DNA of 64,000 nt from contig OZ010794.1 of the NCBI GenBank assembly GCA_963932465.1, forward strand, positions 215,153,748 to 215,217,747. The letters run 5' to 3'. The DNA comes from Maratus speciosus. Lineage: Eukaryota > Arthropoda > Arachnida > Araneae > Salticidae. Both the position numbers and the translations under genes were made by a program. The stretch's first letter is position 1. The number at the start of each line of letters is the position of its first letter. The notes under the pieces are model-generated. The model ran no database searches. It was given only the letters and a program-made list of their open reading frames with translations, and had not been told where the DNA came from. Below, piece after piece: positions 1-11,192 of the stretch.

Positions 1-693
1 CACTTCTATATCTAGCAACTATACGCAGACCTGACATCTGTGCAGCAGTAAACATTCTCAGCAGAAGAAATGAATCACCAAGAATGAAAGACTGGAATGC
101 AGTAAAAAGAGTGATAAGATATTTAAAGACTACAAAAAAATTATAGTCTAGTTCTGAGCGGAGAAAAGAAACCCATACTTGAAGTTTATGCGGATGCAGA
201 TTGGGGAGGAGATGTAGATTCACGAAAATCAACGACTGGGAACCTATACATGTTCGGAAGAAATCCGATACAATGGTCGACCAAGAAACAATCCTGCATT
301 GCATTATCAACGGCAGAGGCCCAGTATGTATCAGCAGCAAATGCAGCAATTGAAATAAAGTGGCTAGTCAATCTACTGGAAGAATTAAACGTAAAGCAAA
401 CCTTACCTATAGACCTATATGAAGACAACCAGTCCACGATCAAGATGATAGAATTAGAAAAGCACTCACGTAAGACTAAACATATTGAAATTAGGTTCCA
501 CCTGATAAAACAACTAAAGCAAGAAGGGACTATCAACCCAAACTACTGCCCAACCAAATTTATGATAGCAGACCTGTTTACGAAACCAGTTCCCAAACAT
601 GTTTTTCAAACCCATAGAAGGAACTTAAATTTGTATGAGAATGAAACTTCAGAAATTAAGGAGGAGTTGATGGACATAAATCAAGCTATTTAA
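1..693 (+). pseudogene. Copia (Ty1) pol remnant: end of reverse transcriptase plus RNase H
   Basis: The first 150 bases encode the linker between reverse transcriptase and RNase H of a Copia polyprotein (LYLATIRRPDICAAVNILSR). The frame then shifts inside the A run near 135-142. From about 142 it continues as YADADWGGDVDSRKSTTG, ALSTAEAQYVSA, DNQSTIKM, KHIEIRFHLIKQ and ADLFTKPV, and stops at TAA 691-693. These are standard Copia RNase H motifs: the acidic residues in YADADWG, the E of STAEAEY and the D of DNQS. The 5' part lies outside the window. No long terminal repeat is recognisable after the stop. One frameshift makes this a decayed fragment. Confidence 0.92.
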
Positions 694-1204
694 CAGTGAT
701 AAAGATAATTTTCCTCAGTTACATAAATAATGCGTCGTTTCAACTCAGCCATAAATCTATTCAAAAGAAATTAACCTTGAAATCTTTGATAAAGATAATG
801 ACTTGTTGAGTGATTCATAGACATTAAACTGATTTATTATTATTATTATGATATTGCTATTACAATTATTATTACTGATTTATTATCTTATAATGTAAAT
901 ATTTTTTCATTCTGAAAATGTAGTCATTCCAGAGAAGAGGCATGAAAATGCTCTCTCTTTTTACAATTTAAACAATGTGAATCAAATAGCTTAAAGTGTT
1001 ACCACTGCTTATTTATTTGATATAATAGTCTACAATTTCTTTTGTCAAAGGAGGTTATAAAAAGTGGTTGATTAAAAATATGACAACTAACACATATTGG
1101 ATTACACAAAGTGTGGATTTACACCGAAATAGATAGGTATCCTGAAGAACGGATAAGTCCCAATTTTATCTAACTTACTCACGCCTTTTTCATTGGGATT
1201 CAAA
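694..1204. other. Unassigned AT-rich stretch after the Copia remnant
   Basis: No coding frame, inverted repeat or relative elsewhere in the window was recognised. A short (TTA)n run lies near 836-848. It may include the untranslated 3' end and LTR of the Copia element, but no LTR boundary can be seen. Confidence 0.4.
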
Positions 1205-1328
1205 TACTAAAAATGCTTTATTTAATCAGTGCATTTTTTCGATTCAAAAATACACAAATTTCTGTTTTTAAAAAACGGTAACAATAGATTAAAAATTCCG
1301 TAAAAGGCTCCCTTACCGAAGGGGTTAA
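1205..1328 (-). repeat. TTAA MITE family D, truncated
   Basis: Read on the minus strand from TTAA at 1325-1328 this begins TTAACCCCTTCGGTAAGGGA and matches the first ~125 bp of the complete family D copies at 38640-38844 and 47814-48021 (shared blocks include CCTTTTACG and AATTTTTAATCT). The other end, which carries the palindrome in the 47.8-kb copy, is missing. Confidence 0.7.
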
Positions 1329-1344
1329 AGGAACTTTAAAGGAA

Positions 1345-1816
1345 AAAAAAAACTAAAGTATGAATTAGTCATAAACAATTGTTTATGTCATTACAAACTG
1401 CCGCTATACAGTTTATTTTTTAATAATTTAATTGCGTGAGAGTACTGGAGACTATGTTTATAATCAATCGTAGGATAATTTACAACAAAAATTTCATTTT
1501 AGCCTCTTATGGCTTTCTTTACATGCTTATGGCATCTTAAACATATCCTGGAATGTGTACAGGCCCTGCAGTGAAATTTTATTGTTCCTGCCACTATTTT
1601 GAAAACATTATTTTCCTGATATATTTCTATGTCATATGTTAGAGAAATTCACCCTGAAGATTATTTATTAGATATACCGGTACAAACAATAAAATAATAT
1701 ATTTCTATATTCTGGCACCCCCTTAAGTCTATGGGAAATACAATTTTTCATGAAGTGGTACGAATATAATTTTATATAAAAAGACCCACTGAGACGACGC
1801 CTAGTGGAAGGGTTAA
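1345..1816 (+). repeat. TTAA-ended repeat family E, copy 1
   Basis: Starts with ACTAAAGTATGAATTA and ends CCCACTGAGACGACGCCTAG followed by GGGTTAA at 1811-1816. Relatives lie at 24238-24558 and 48770-49050, with a partial one before 6366. In three of those places the right end is followed directly by Repeat A, so E and A travelled together or E inserted before A was copied. Confidence 0.65.
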
Positions 1817-3516
1817 CCCATAAATGCACAATTTTTTATTTGTTTCTAAATTATATATGATACTCTGAAAGTTTTATAACACAGAAAAAATAATGAAGAA
1901 AATCAGAGATATATTTTTCATATAATACGTCAATGTTTCCTTATGTTGCACACCTGCAATACAAGTAATAACTAATGTCGTTTGGCTGTTTTACGCTGAA
2001 GTAATGCAAAATAGTAAGTACTTTAATAAGTATGTCTCCAAATACCTTATTTTATATAATTATTTATTTTATAAAACTTAACATTTAAGTCTTTAATTCC
2101 CATAATAGAATACGTTCTAGAAATTACGTAGTTCAGAGAATCTGACTTACACGAGAAAGTTTCAATGGTTAATTTCGCTTAGTTTATATACGGAATGTTT
2201 GTTTTTTAACGAAAGCAAATATTGCTATTTTAATTTTCTGGTGTGAATTAGGTATATGAAAATAAAAAAAAAAATCTGTGGAATTCAAAATGGTGTTGTT
2301 TGCATAGGGTAACTCCGGGAGAGTCGCCGCACACGTTGTATTTCTTGTAATTATCGATAGATGGTCGTCAAACGCACAGTATAGGTGCGCAATGAGATTA
2401 TTTTAACCACTGAATAGCGTGAATCCCATTTCGATGTTTACTTGTAGAAGTACAATCCTTAATTTGACGTAAGTTCATGATTTCACTGTCCAAACTTTTA
2501 AACACGATATGTTTAAATGCTTTTCATACACTAATTACTAAATGCATGCATGATTTCGAAGTCAAAAGTAAGTGTAGCGTTTGTATAGAGTACTGCGTGT
2601 ATGGTTACGACATTCCCCTCAGCGATGGCAAGTAACTGTGACGGCCGACGTCTGCACCATGCTAACTTCTTTCCAAGGTAACTTCATTTAACCCCTTGAG
2701 GGGCGGTGGGATATATTTTATCCTACCTACGATTAATGAAGATTTGCACCGGAAAAAGTTTATGAAAATTTACTTTTCTAACTTTGGTGGAAAAAAGTCC
2801 GAAAATTGCGTTTCCTTATTTTGAAATTTTTTTTCTAAATTTCCGGTGGGAATTCACCATTTCACAAACGTAATTTCTTGCACCTCAAGGGGTTAAAAAG
2901 TGATACCAACCGAATAAAATTTGTGTAAAAGCCACCGGTCCCGAAAGAGTTAACAAATAAATTACGTAAACGCAATTTTATTTTTTTATTTTCCCTTTCT
3001 AACACATTGATGTTACGTTGTTGCTGAAATAATAATTAAAATTCAGGGTAAAAAAAAAATAATAATAATAAGTCGATAATTTTAATAGTGAAAGTCGGCA
3101 ACAATTATTAATTTGAATCTACTAATACGTTTCATTGTACTCATTTAGTTTCATTTTGTTATTACATCGTTAATTATAGTCCAGATATGAATATTTTTTA
3201 AAAATATTTTTATTTATAATTTCATTCTTTTCTTATTACAAGCGCGGCATAACTACCACACAAGTGCGACGTCTCTGCCTGAATGTGCGGGTGACGCGCC
3301 GCAGTATAATGTTTTAGAAAACAAATTGTTAAAAAATATTAATAATTTGTTTTGAATTTTTTTGTCGCACTACAAGCGTTATACATTTAATATTAAATAG
3401 CACAGCATGATTTTTTTTTATGTCCACCATGGTACTTTATACTACAAATTCAAATAAAAAGTGCGGCATAAATCCCGGAATTACCCTATAGGAAAAGCTG
3501 CACACTAAAGGGTTAA
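1813..3516. mobile_element. 1.7-kb TTAA-flanked insertion, piggyBac-type
   Basis: In other copies family E runs through GGGTTAA straight into Repeat A (TGCTGTTACAAATG at 24559). Here the same junction is split by 1.7 kb that has TTAA on both sides (1813-1816, 3513-3516). The ends read TTAACCCATAAATGCAC and, on the minus strand, TTAACCCTTTAGTGTGCAGC. An inverted copy of the right end lies inside: 2304-2320 against 3473-3489, ATAGGGTAA(C/T)TCCGGGA. No transposase frame is visible, so it is non-autonomous. It also holds a family A MITE at 2688-2896. Confidence 0.5.
2688..2896 (+). repeat. TTAA MITE family A, copy 1
   Basis: Flanked by TTAA at 2688-2691 and 2893-2896. The ends are TTAACCCCTTGAGG and, on the opposite strand, TTAACCCCTTGAGG, an exact inverted match. 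A 23-nt imperfect palindrome (2705-2727; arms GGTGGGATA and ATCCTACC) begins about 17 bp inside the left end. A further GGTGGGA half-site sits near the right end at about 2846. The length of about 205 bp matches the other A copies at 8711 and 40644. Confidence 0.85.
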
Positions 3517-4017
3517 TGTAGTTACAAATGATAACTAGATTTTCTGTGTCAACATGGATTTTCAGCGATTAAACAAGGTGAAAATAACATTAAGAAATAA
3601 GTGGCAGCACTGGCTTTGTAACCCTAGACTGGCTCATGAAACTGTGAATAAAAATTGACATATCCTAAAAATGGTGAAGCTTCAACAATAATAGTTTCTA
3701 TAGGAAATGATTAGCAATATTTCTGTCATAAACAAGGCAAAATTTCGTATGTGATTTTACTGGTGGAAGATTTCACCGGCGTTAATGAGATCCTAATCCA
3801 ATGCTTGGGACTGTGAATAAAGAGCAATTGACATACCTTCAGATAGGTGAAATTTCAACTGTAAAGGGCTTCATACTTTTTTTTCAGAATTCACGAAGTG
3901 TTGGAAAGTGTTTTATATCCTATGCATAAGGCATGATTTTTCTTACTTGTTTTCAACATTTGATGCTAAAAGCGGTCGATGACCGAATGAACAGGAAATA
4001 CTAATATATCCGACATA

Positions 4018-5174
4018 CAGGGTGATTCTAAACTTTTGGAACAAACATTAAGTTTTGGTACAGGACACTGCCATTTATTGTATTGGAATGTATGGACGTG
4101 TGTGACGCGTTGAGGTACAAACACCAGGTGGAAAATTTGGACCTTTTTTTTTAAAATTTCAAATTTCTCATTCATACCAGAAGTTTCCGGTACTATTCTT
4201 TTCCTTATTTAAGACAGACATTTCATGATTACACAAAGAAAAAAATTCTTCTTTGAAAATTTCCGGTATGAAATCGAAATTTTTGAATAAAAAAGAAAAC
4301 AAAAAAACAAAACGCAAAACTGGCAAATCAATCAAACACGGGAAATACATGAAAAGAAATAGAAATGGAGGTTTTTTTTTATTATTATTCAAAAATTTCC
4401 ATTTCATACCGAAATTTTCAAAGGAGAATTTTTTTTTATGTAGTCATGAAATGTCTTTCTTAACCCATATTGGACCGCTGTCCTATAAATAGGACAGCTG
4501 ATGCAACATTTTTTAAAAATAAAATTGGCAAGGATTTTTTGGATGCATTTTGTTATGACGTCTTTAAAATACATAAAAGTATAACATATAAACAAAAAAA
4601 TAAGTAAATAATTAAAATTTAATTGAAAAAAAATCTATTTAAAAAATTCTTTAAGAATTGTGATCTTATAATCTAGAATTTTGCCGTTATTATTATCTTT
4701 TTCTTGGAAAATCATAGAGTATTTTTGTACAACATAAACAGTATTTTTAAAGTAAAATAAAATATTTCCTCATAAAATTAGTTTATGTATGCATTTTATA
4801 TGTCCTTACTATGTGTCCTGCTAATATGTCCTGTTAATAGGACAACTAGTTACTTAAAATATCAAAAACTTTTTTTTCAAAATTTTGCTAGTATCTTCTT
4901 AATTACACCATATTAATGATCTAATTGAAGTTTTAAAATTTTAAAAAAATATTTAATCGGTGTAGTCCAATATGGGTTAAATAACGAAAATAATACTACA
5001 GGAATTTTCTGGTATGAATGAGAAAGATTAAAAAATAATGGGGGTGGCAAGTTACCCCCTGGTGTTCGTACCTCAACACGTCACTTGCGCCCATACATTC
5101 CCATACAATAAATGATTGTTACAGTGTCCTGTACCAACCGTTAAAATTTCTTCTCTGAATTTAGAATCAGCCTG
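4018..5174. mobile_element. Foldback Tc1/mariner-type MITE interrupted by a TTAA MITE
   Basis: Ends in CAGGGTGATTCTAAA (4018) and, inverted, CAGGCTGATTCTAAA (5174), with TA at 4016-4017 and 5175-5176. The whole element is one inverted repeat: left arm 4018 to about 4290, right arm about 4385 to 5174. The arms share blocks such as GGTACAGGACACTG and GGTATGAA. The right arm is split by the 521-bp TTAA insertion at 4460-4980. Without it the element is about 640 bp. The end resembles that of rosa-like element 2 (CAGGGTGATTCATAAAAG), so a DD41D transposase may have mobilised it; that is inference. Confidence 0.8.
4460..4980 (+). repeat. TTAA MITE family I, nested in the foldback element
   Basis: TTAA at 4460-4463 and 4977-4980, with ends TTAACCCATATTGGAC and its exact inverted copy. 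A 22-nt palindrome occupies 4477-4498, with arms GCTGTCCTAT and ATAGGACAGC. The half-site GTCCT recurs four times near 4800-4842 as GTCCTTAC, GTCCTGC, GTCCTGTT and AGGAC. No reading frame of note. The site was a TTAA within the right foldback arm, and that arm resumes on the far side with ATAACG. Confidence 0.85.
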
Positions 5175-5829
5175 TAAAGGATTTTCGCTATATGGTAATA
5201 TTTCCAATGTTATCTTATTAAACTGCTTGATACATGGTATGATTTATTTTTGTTTATGTTAAGCAACGCGGTAAAAAAAAATTAAGCTTTTAGACACGAA
5301 TTCTTTATAATTATGCTTATAAATATAAAAAAAGTTATTTACAATATTTTCAAGGGGATCCGTTTAAAAATACGAGATCTGTTCAACAAATTATTATCAT
5401 AAGTTTATGTCGCATAATTTTTAGTACACAAATTTAGTTTTATGCTTCCTTGTTAGCTGAAAGTGTATGAGTATCCGGTACAATTTCAGTTATTGAAAGT
5501 AGTTTGTCTGTGGTAGCTGTACAAGTTCAGTATCGTTACAATCAATGCTGCCAAGGCTGTATTTTTTGTTTGTTTGTTTGTTTGTTTTTCTCACCAATTC
5601 CGAATATATAGCCGAAACTTTTGCTAGAATTTTTAGTTTTAAACTATTCCTGGAGATAAATCAATATAAAATAAAAGTAACTAATCAAAATTTCTGGTGA
5701 GAAGTCGGAATTTAGAATAAAAGTAAGCCAGATTTGTCAAAACTGACTTCGAGAGAGGTAACATGCGAAGAACATGCCCTGCTTACTGGAGGGACAAATT
5801 ACGACAAGTAATAAAACACACATAAATCA

Positions 5830-6000
5830 CGCCTGCATTCAACTGTTAACGGTATATATAAATATTAAACAGACCTACAAACAATAAATACAAGAATCCT
5901 AACTGGAGTGAAAAATTAGCCAGAGCTAGGAATCGAACCCAGTACCACAGCACGAGGAAATACCACCTGGACTGTCAACCCCCACGACGAGCGGCCTCTT
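5830..6000 (-). repeat. tRNA-derived SINE remnant
   Basis: On the minus strand the T-arm half of a tRNA-like head is visible: GGTTCGATTCC within 5919-5955, a good RNA polymerase III B box, ending TAGCTCTGGC. The anticodon and D-arm half has diverged beyond recognition. The flanking AATTTTTCACTCC and the downstream tail match the better preserved copy at 47440-47735. Confidence 0.55.
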
Positions 6001-6112
6001 TCCTTCCGCAGCCCTTTGTTCTACTCTTATTCCGACTCTTTTGCGGAAGCCAGGCTGAAAAAAATCAATAATTTATGGTTTGTATGTTTGTTTAATATTT
6101 AAGTATACAAGC

Positions 6113-6261
6113 AGAGCTACCAAGTCTCCGGTTTTCGGATACCAGTATTTTAATACAGAAAATTTTCTTTTATTTAATTGGAACATTTCGGCAATTTAAA
6201 AGTACAACATTTTCTCTAATATAATAGTGGTATGCAAAAAGCCGGAGACTTGGCAACTCTG
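6113..6261. repeat. hAT-type MITE, 149 bp
   Basis: Inverted ends AGAGCTACCAAGTCTCCGG and AGAGTTGCCAAGTCTCCGG (minus strand of the right end). The flanks carry an exact 8-bp duplication ATACAAGC at 6105-6112 and 6262-6269. The length of the duplication and the TIR type fit hAT. A second copy lies at 59297-59446. Confidence 0.88.
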
Positions 6262-6496
6262 ATACAAGCAAATTTGAATAGGACTTTTTGACGTATTAAA
6301 AAACTTCTTATACATTTAAAATAGAATTAAAAAAAGTCCACTGTGACGACGCCTAGTCAAACAGCTAAAGAAGTTACAAACAACATCCAGAATTTCTCGG
6401 TCGATGCCGATTTACAGCGTTAAATAAAGTAAAGTAAATTACGAAATATATGGTGCACAGTGCATTTGGAACATCAGCTGGTTCATGAAACTATGA

Positions 6497-6693
6497 TTAA
6501 CGTTTAGTGGGCGGTCTCCATAAAAAATGGCACCTAATTTTAAGGGTACTGACTCCCAGAATATTTAATTTAAATTTTCCCTTTATAAAGTTAAGCAAGT
6601 TTTTATTTTCTAATAAGTTCGTTTGTAAATTCTGGCGTCAACCCATCATCTAATCATTTTACAAACAGAATTACTCCGCGCCGGAAATGGTAA
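6497..6693 (+). repeat. TTAA MITE family C, copy 1
   Basis: Starts at TTAA 6497-6500 and ends CTCCGCGCCGGAAATGGTAA, the right TTAA being mutated. The family's left palindrome is present in altered form (arms GGTCTCCAT and ATGGCACC). The inner pair T:A of copy 3 (CCTT/AAGG) is here A:T (CCAT/ATGG). The 46.7-kb copy sits at the same place in another copy of Repeat A. Confidence 0.75.
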
Positions 6694-6974
6694 AGTAAAT
6701 TTTCATCACCTTTTTATTTAATTTTTAATACATAAATTAAGTTATTACAACCACTATATTTATATAGAAATATTAATCTTCTAAAAAAAAAAAAAAAAAT
6801 TACAAAATTATGCTGCTGAATACAGTTAAAAATCTATCTTAAGATATCTAGTGTCTAATCCTTAATATAAAAATAAAAAACACAATTCTAAAACAATTCA
6901 TGCAATTAAGGGTTAAAATGTAGTTGACATTTCCTAAAATGGTGAAGCTTCAGCTATAATAGTTTCTGTAGGAC

Positions 6975-7126
6975 ATTATTACTGCATGGATAAACTTTCA
7001 CCATTAAAATTGAATAGAAATTTCAACTTTATTTAAACTACTTTTTCATGCTATATATTTTTTCATAAATAATCTAAAAATTGCTATTTGTTTTAATGGG
7101 TGGAAGTTTTCACCGGCGTTAATCAA
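6975..7126. repeat. Family M MITE in Repeat A copy 2
   Basis: Inverted ends resembling TGATTA-CGC-GG followed by AACTTTCACC-nTAAAA. The right end reads GGTGGAAGTTTTCACCGGCG. It is one of about twelve related short elements in the window. No clear target duplication could be assigned. Confidence 0.6.
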
Positions 7127-8060
7127 GCATGGAATATTATAATACAATGGATGGAACTGTGAATAAAGCGGAATTGACATATCTTCAGAGTGGTAAAATT
7201 TCAACTGTAACAGGTACCATAGGACTCCATACATTTTTTTAGAATTCAGAAAGTATCGGAAAGCGATTTTATACTATGCTTAAGGCATTTTTTTAATTTT
7301 TATTTATTTATTTATTTTTTTTTTTTTTAGTATGGTTTAAAAAGCGATCGATGACAGAATGAACACGAAATACCGATATAACCGATATACTGGTTTAAGC
7401 AATATGGCAATATTTACAGTGTTACATTAATAAACTGTTTGATGTATGGAAGGATTTTTTTTATGTTAAGTAACCTGTTTTCTAAAAAAATAATTTAAGC
7501 TTTTTAGACACGCACTTTTAATATTTATGCTTCTAAATTCAAAAAGTTATTTACAATATTTTCAAGGGAATTCTTTTAAAAATACAAAAGCTGTTCAATA
7601 AATAATAATCATAAAATTAATTCGCATAATTTGTAGCATAAAAATTTAGTTTTATGCTGTCTTGTTAGCTGAAAGTGTAATGAGTATGCGGTACAAATCC
7701 ATTTATTTATTGACAGTAATTTGTCTGTGGCTGAGAAAGTTCGAGTTATTTCGTATCGCTGCGATCAATGTAGCAATAACTGGCTTTATTATTATTATTT
7801 TTTTTTTTTTTTAGCAATTTCGAATTTATACAAGAAATTTAGAATTACAATTTTTACTCTTAATGTGTACGAGGAGTATAGATTATCATATAAAGCAAAA
7901 GTTTCTAATAAAATTTTCTGTTGAAAATTCGGAATTTAGAATAAAGAACTGCTAGATTTTGCAAAACGGAATACGATCCAGGAAACATGCAAAGAGCAGT
8001 GCCTGCTTATCGTAGGGACAGACTATGACCAGTAAATCTGAATAAGACTTTTTGACTTAT

Positions 8061-8270
8061 ATAACACTAGAACAGCAGACTATTTTACATATTTTTTACA
8101 AAAAGTGTTTCAGACTATATTTTTTTAATTTAAAGTATTTAACTCATTTATTTAGCCTATTTTTATGCGGCATTTATTTATATATCTTATGAAGATATTT
8201 CTCCTTTGAATCGAATTTTATTAATTTGCCAGGGGTGAAAATGACCCCTAATGGCGGTTCTAGTGTTCAA
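8061..8270 (-). repeat. TTAA MITE family H, copy 2
   Basis: Inverted ends AACACTAGAAC (8063) and GTTCTAGTGTT (8258-8268). The TTAA flanks are mutated to ATAA and TCAA. A palindrome at 8231-8249 has arms AGGGGT and ACCCCT around GAAAATG, about 21 bp inside the right end. In copy 1 (37139-37549) the matching position has a different stem, CGTCA/TGACG. Confidence 0.72.
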
Positions 8271-8710
8271 CACATCTTAGGATAGAATACCTTTGAAATT
8301 CAGTATAAAAATTTATATATGTTTATAGTGGTATCAGTTTACCTTACCGATAATCAGGACATATGTGCAGAGCAATATGAAGTTGCGCCTTCACCTAAAA
8401 ATGATCCGTGAAAACCAATGAAATGGTAGGATTTTTTAAAATTTGTTCTTCCCAGCAACATAGTAAGAAGATAGCTTATGATGTTTATAGTTGAGAGACA
8501 ATCAACTTTAAAGGTAACCGGAATAGGAGCTCTAGTGGATGCGCTTACAAATATTAATATTACCACAGCCGTTACTATTGCTGGAGGTGATCTTTCAATA
8601 CAAATCCAGGTATAGTCAGAAGCATTGTAGATATTATTAGGTGCCATCCACACTTTGGTATCAAAATTTGAACTTCATACGTCTTTGTGCTAAGTTTATT
8701 ATGAGACGCC

Positions 8711-8920
8711 TTAACCCCTTGAGGGGCGGTGGGATATATTATATCCCACCTACGATTAATGAAGATCAGCACCAGAAAAATTTTATTAAATTTTACATTT
8801 CTAACTATTTTGGAAAAAGTCGTAAAAATGCTTTTCCTTATTTTGCAATAAAATTTTATGACGATTCCGGTGTTAATTCGACTGTACTGAAACACAATTA
8901 CTTGCACCTGAAAAGGTTAA
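8711..8920 (+). repeat. TTAA MITE family A, copy 2
   Basis: TTAA at 8711-8714 and 8917-8920. Carries the best palindrome of the family: 23 nt at 8728-8750, with arms GGTGGGATATA and TATATCCCACC and a single central base. Its right TTAA is also the left TTAA of the family B copy that follows. Confidence 0.88.
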
Positions 8921-9133
8921 CCCCTTAACGCTCGAATTAAATTACGGTTGAATAATTCAAATTGCTTCTTGGCACCATTTTTATGAAAAAGAAATATTCA
9001 CCTTATTGAATGACAGTAAAAACGATACTAAAATACAGCCAATTTCACTATTTTATAAAACTGATGGGAATCAAACAATTTCAGTGAAAGACACAGCCCG
9101 TGAATATGACGAAAGCGAGAATTAAGGGGTTAA
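8917..9133 (-). repeat. TTAA MITE family B, copy 1
   Basis: TTAA at 8917-8920 and 9130-9133. Ends TTAACCCCTTAACGCTCG and, inverted, TTAACCCCTTAATTCTCGC. The right-end palindrome is partly decayed here (CCCGTGAATATGACGAA). Other copies are at 41738, 42803, 45818 and 46044. Confidence 0.85.
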
Positions 9134-9527
9134 ACCTGAATAACAGGAATTCCGTACATACTTTTGTTGGATGTTACAACACCCTGAATACTAGATCTAC
9201 TCGCAAAAACAAAAATGGCGACTGTCGTCATCAGATTGTTTTCAGCCTTAGCGCGAATTGTTGCACCGTTGAATTCAAATACTAGCAATTTCTAAAAAAA
9301 AAAAAAAAATAATGCATCGTTTTCTTTTTTTCTGGGGTTTAATTAGGCGACGAATATACTGTGAAAATACTCGTAAGATATTTTAAGAGACCGCACACAC
9401 AAAAAAAAAACGGAATTCTGAATAAGGAGTAAAAGACACATAATGTAAATTCTAATAGTTACGATTGAAGTATGTGAGAAGATTTTCGCAAAATGGCGGC
9501 TGAATTTTAGAATCGGATCAATTGTTT

Positions 9528-9864
9528 CTGCTTACCGCCGAAGCAAACTTCCAACAGTAAATTTTGAATAAAAATATCGCCTTACTTTATTAGCTTATTC
9601 ATGCGAATGTTCTCACACAAATATTGTAAAAATTTCAATTCTTTTTCTGGTTGAAGTTGTACCAGATATTATAATCTCTTTCACTGACACTACCAGCAAG
9701 TGACACAGGACCAGACTACCGCCGAGATAACGTATACCAGTAAAAATAAATATGTGCTTTTGGACATAATTTTAACCCAAATTCAGCGTTAATAAGGCGT
9801 TTAAATCAGCAGAAAATTTATTTTCAAATTTACTGGCGGAAGTTTACTGCGGCTGTAATGAGCC
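9528..9864. repeat. Two family M fragments
   Basis: 9528-9676 has diverged M ends (CTTACCGCCGAAGCAAACTT; GGTTGAAGTTGTACCAGAT). 9796-9864 is the right half of another copy (TTTACTGGCGGAAGTTTACT). Both lie inside Repeat B copy 1. Confidence 0.45.
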
Positions 9865-10481
9865 GGTTCGAAACCGTTTATATTTGAAAATTTATCAGTT
9901 TGAGGATATGCCAATTCCTGTTCATTCACAGTTACATGGTATAAAAACTGAATAAAATATGCCGATGAATGCCGCCCTTTTAGAGTCAGCTTGTAGCCCG
10001 AATATTCAGAAGACGATAGTTTGTGCATATATTTAAATTTGAATCCCACTAGATAATAAGAGTCAAGTAAAAGGATGCAGTCAGAGTAAATTTATGGATG
10101 TAAATCTAAGTTACCATTTAAAAATGCCGTTTTTCATTAAAGGAATTCCTTTTTTCTCATGAAATTGACAACATATGAATAACGATTTTAATGGAGAATT
10201 GTGCAGATTAAAATATAACGCCAATCCAATTAGAAGCTTTTACTCCTTTTTATCAATATTACCAGTCACAACATAAACGGGCTTTTAACATAGTGACCTA
10301 TACACCAGTTTCCTGAAAAATCATTACCTAATTAAACAATTTAGAAAATATTCTAGGACACGAAAACAAAGACTAAATTGGTTTCAGTAATCATAAATGT
10401 AATGCAATGAATGTAGACTAGACTAAATAGAAGAGATAAAATAGAATAACAATGAGTTAAGTTTATACAAGACAACACTTC

Positions 10482-11150
10482 CCAGATAGCATTTTTAATT
10501 TGTAGAAAACTTGCAGCAGTCTTGCTTTCAAAACCTGCAAATTTGCAGCAAGCTCAGCATGATAAGACTGCAGAAAGATAACGCAAACGCCGAAGTCACC
10601 ACACTTTGAACTTGCAGCTAACTTGTCGTGCAAGTTAAATTAATGCTTCAAATTTATTGCAAATTATCGGTAAGCAAGAAATAAAAATACTGCAAACTTA
10701 CTGCAAAGTAGTAAACATTGCACGCCCCATTACCGGCTTACAACTGTTACACAATAAGTTCAACCCCTTCGGAGAGGTCCATACACTTGTTCAGATGTGT
10801 TGATGCGAACGCACCGTGCATGCGTAGTTTTTATCACCATAAACAATTTAAGGCAATATTTGTACGGTATAATAGCAGCCTTTTTTGGTACTTAATAAGT
10901 ATAGCATTTAGAAAAAGCGGTGCCAACCGAATAAAATTTCTGCGTATGTGCTGATTGTCTATTCTCTCAATAGAGGGATTTTTTGCTTTCGTCACTTTCG
11001 TGAATGTCTTACCATCAGTTTCACATAAAACTACTCATGGAAGCGGCGGATGGTATACCTTGCGGGATATTTGCTGCGAATTTCTCAATTCAAATTTGTC
11101 ACGACAAGTTGTCATAAAAAATCAAATTTGCTGCTAATGCTCATGCTATC
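10482..11150. repeat. Candidate inverted-repeat element with TTGCAGCAA motifs
   Basis: Left end CCCAGATAGCATTTTTAATT and minus-strand right end AAGATAGCATGAGCATTAGC resemble each other. Both arms repeat TTGCAGCAA or GCAGCAAA blocks. Absent from the matching position of Repeat B copy 2 (near 41155), which supports a separate insertion. Superfamily not recognised and exact ends uncertain. Confidence 0.45.
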
Positions 11151-11192
11151 TTTGTTAATATTAGAGAAAGCATGTAAAATTTCCAATACATG

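Larger units (their letters stand above)
3517..5760 (+). repeat. Repeat A, copy 1 (interrupted by a foldback element)
   Basis: Begins TGTAGTTACAAATGA and includes a recurrent block TTGACATATCCTAAAAATGG, a shortened family M piece (3705-3788) and ATTGACATACCTTCAGATAG. After the foldback element (4018-5174) it resumes with CGCTATATGG and runs to about 5760. Closely related DNA is at 6367-8060, 24559-25310, 46640-47366, 49051-51250 and 59163-59290. No coding capacity is seen. It may be a long non-autonomous element or an old segmental repeat. Confidence 0.65.
6280..8060 (+). repeat. Repeat A, copy 2, with the tail of family E
   Basis: A family E tail (CCACTGTGACGACGCCTAG, ending near 6366) is followed by Repeat A. 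The A portion carries a family C MITE (6497-6693) and a family M MITE (6975-7126). It then continues uninterrupted through the sequence that in copies 1 and 5 is split by Tc1/mariner elements, which shows the empty sites (GATATACTGG near 7384 and CAATATTTACAG near 7410). The right part matches 5175-5760 and 51112-51250. Confidence 0.65.

Noticed and set aside
4168..4595. Lys/Asn/Phe-rich frames on both strands
   Set aside because: They lie in the pairing arms of the foldback element, so each arm gives mirror-image low-complexity peptides.
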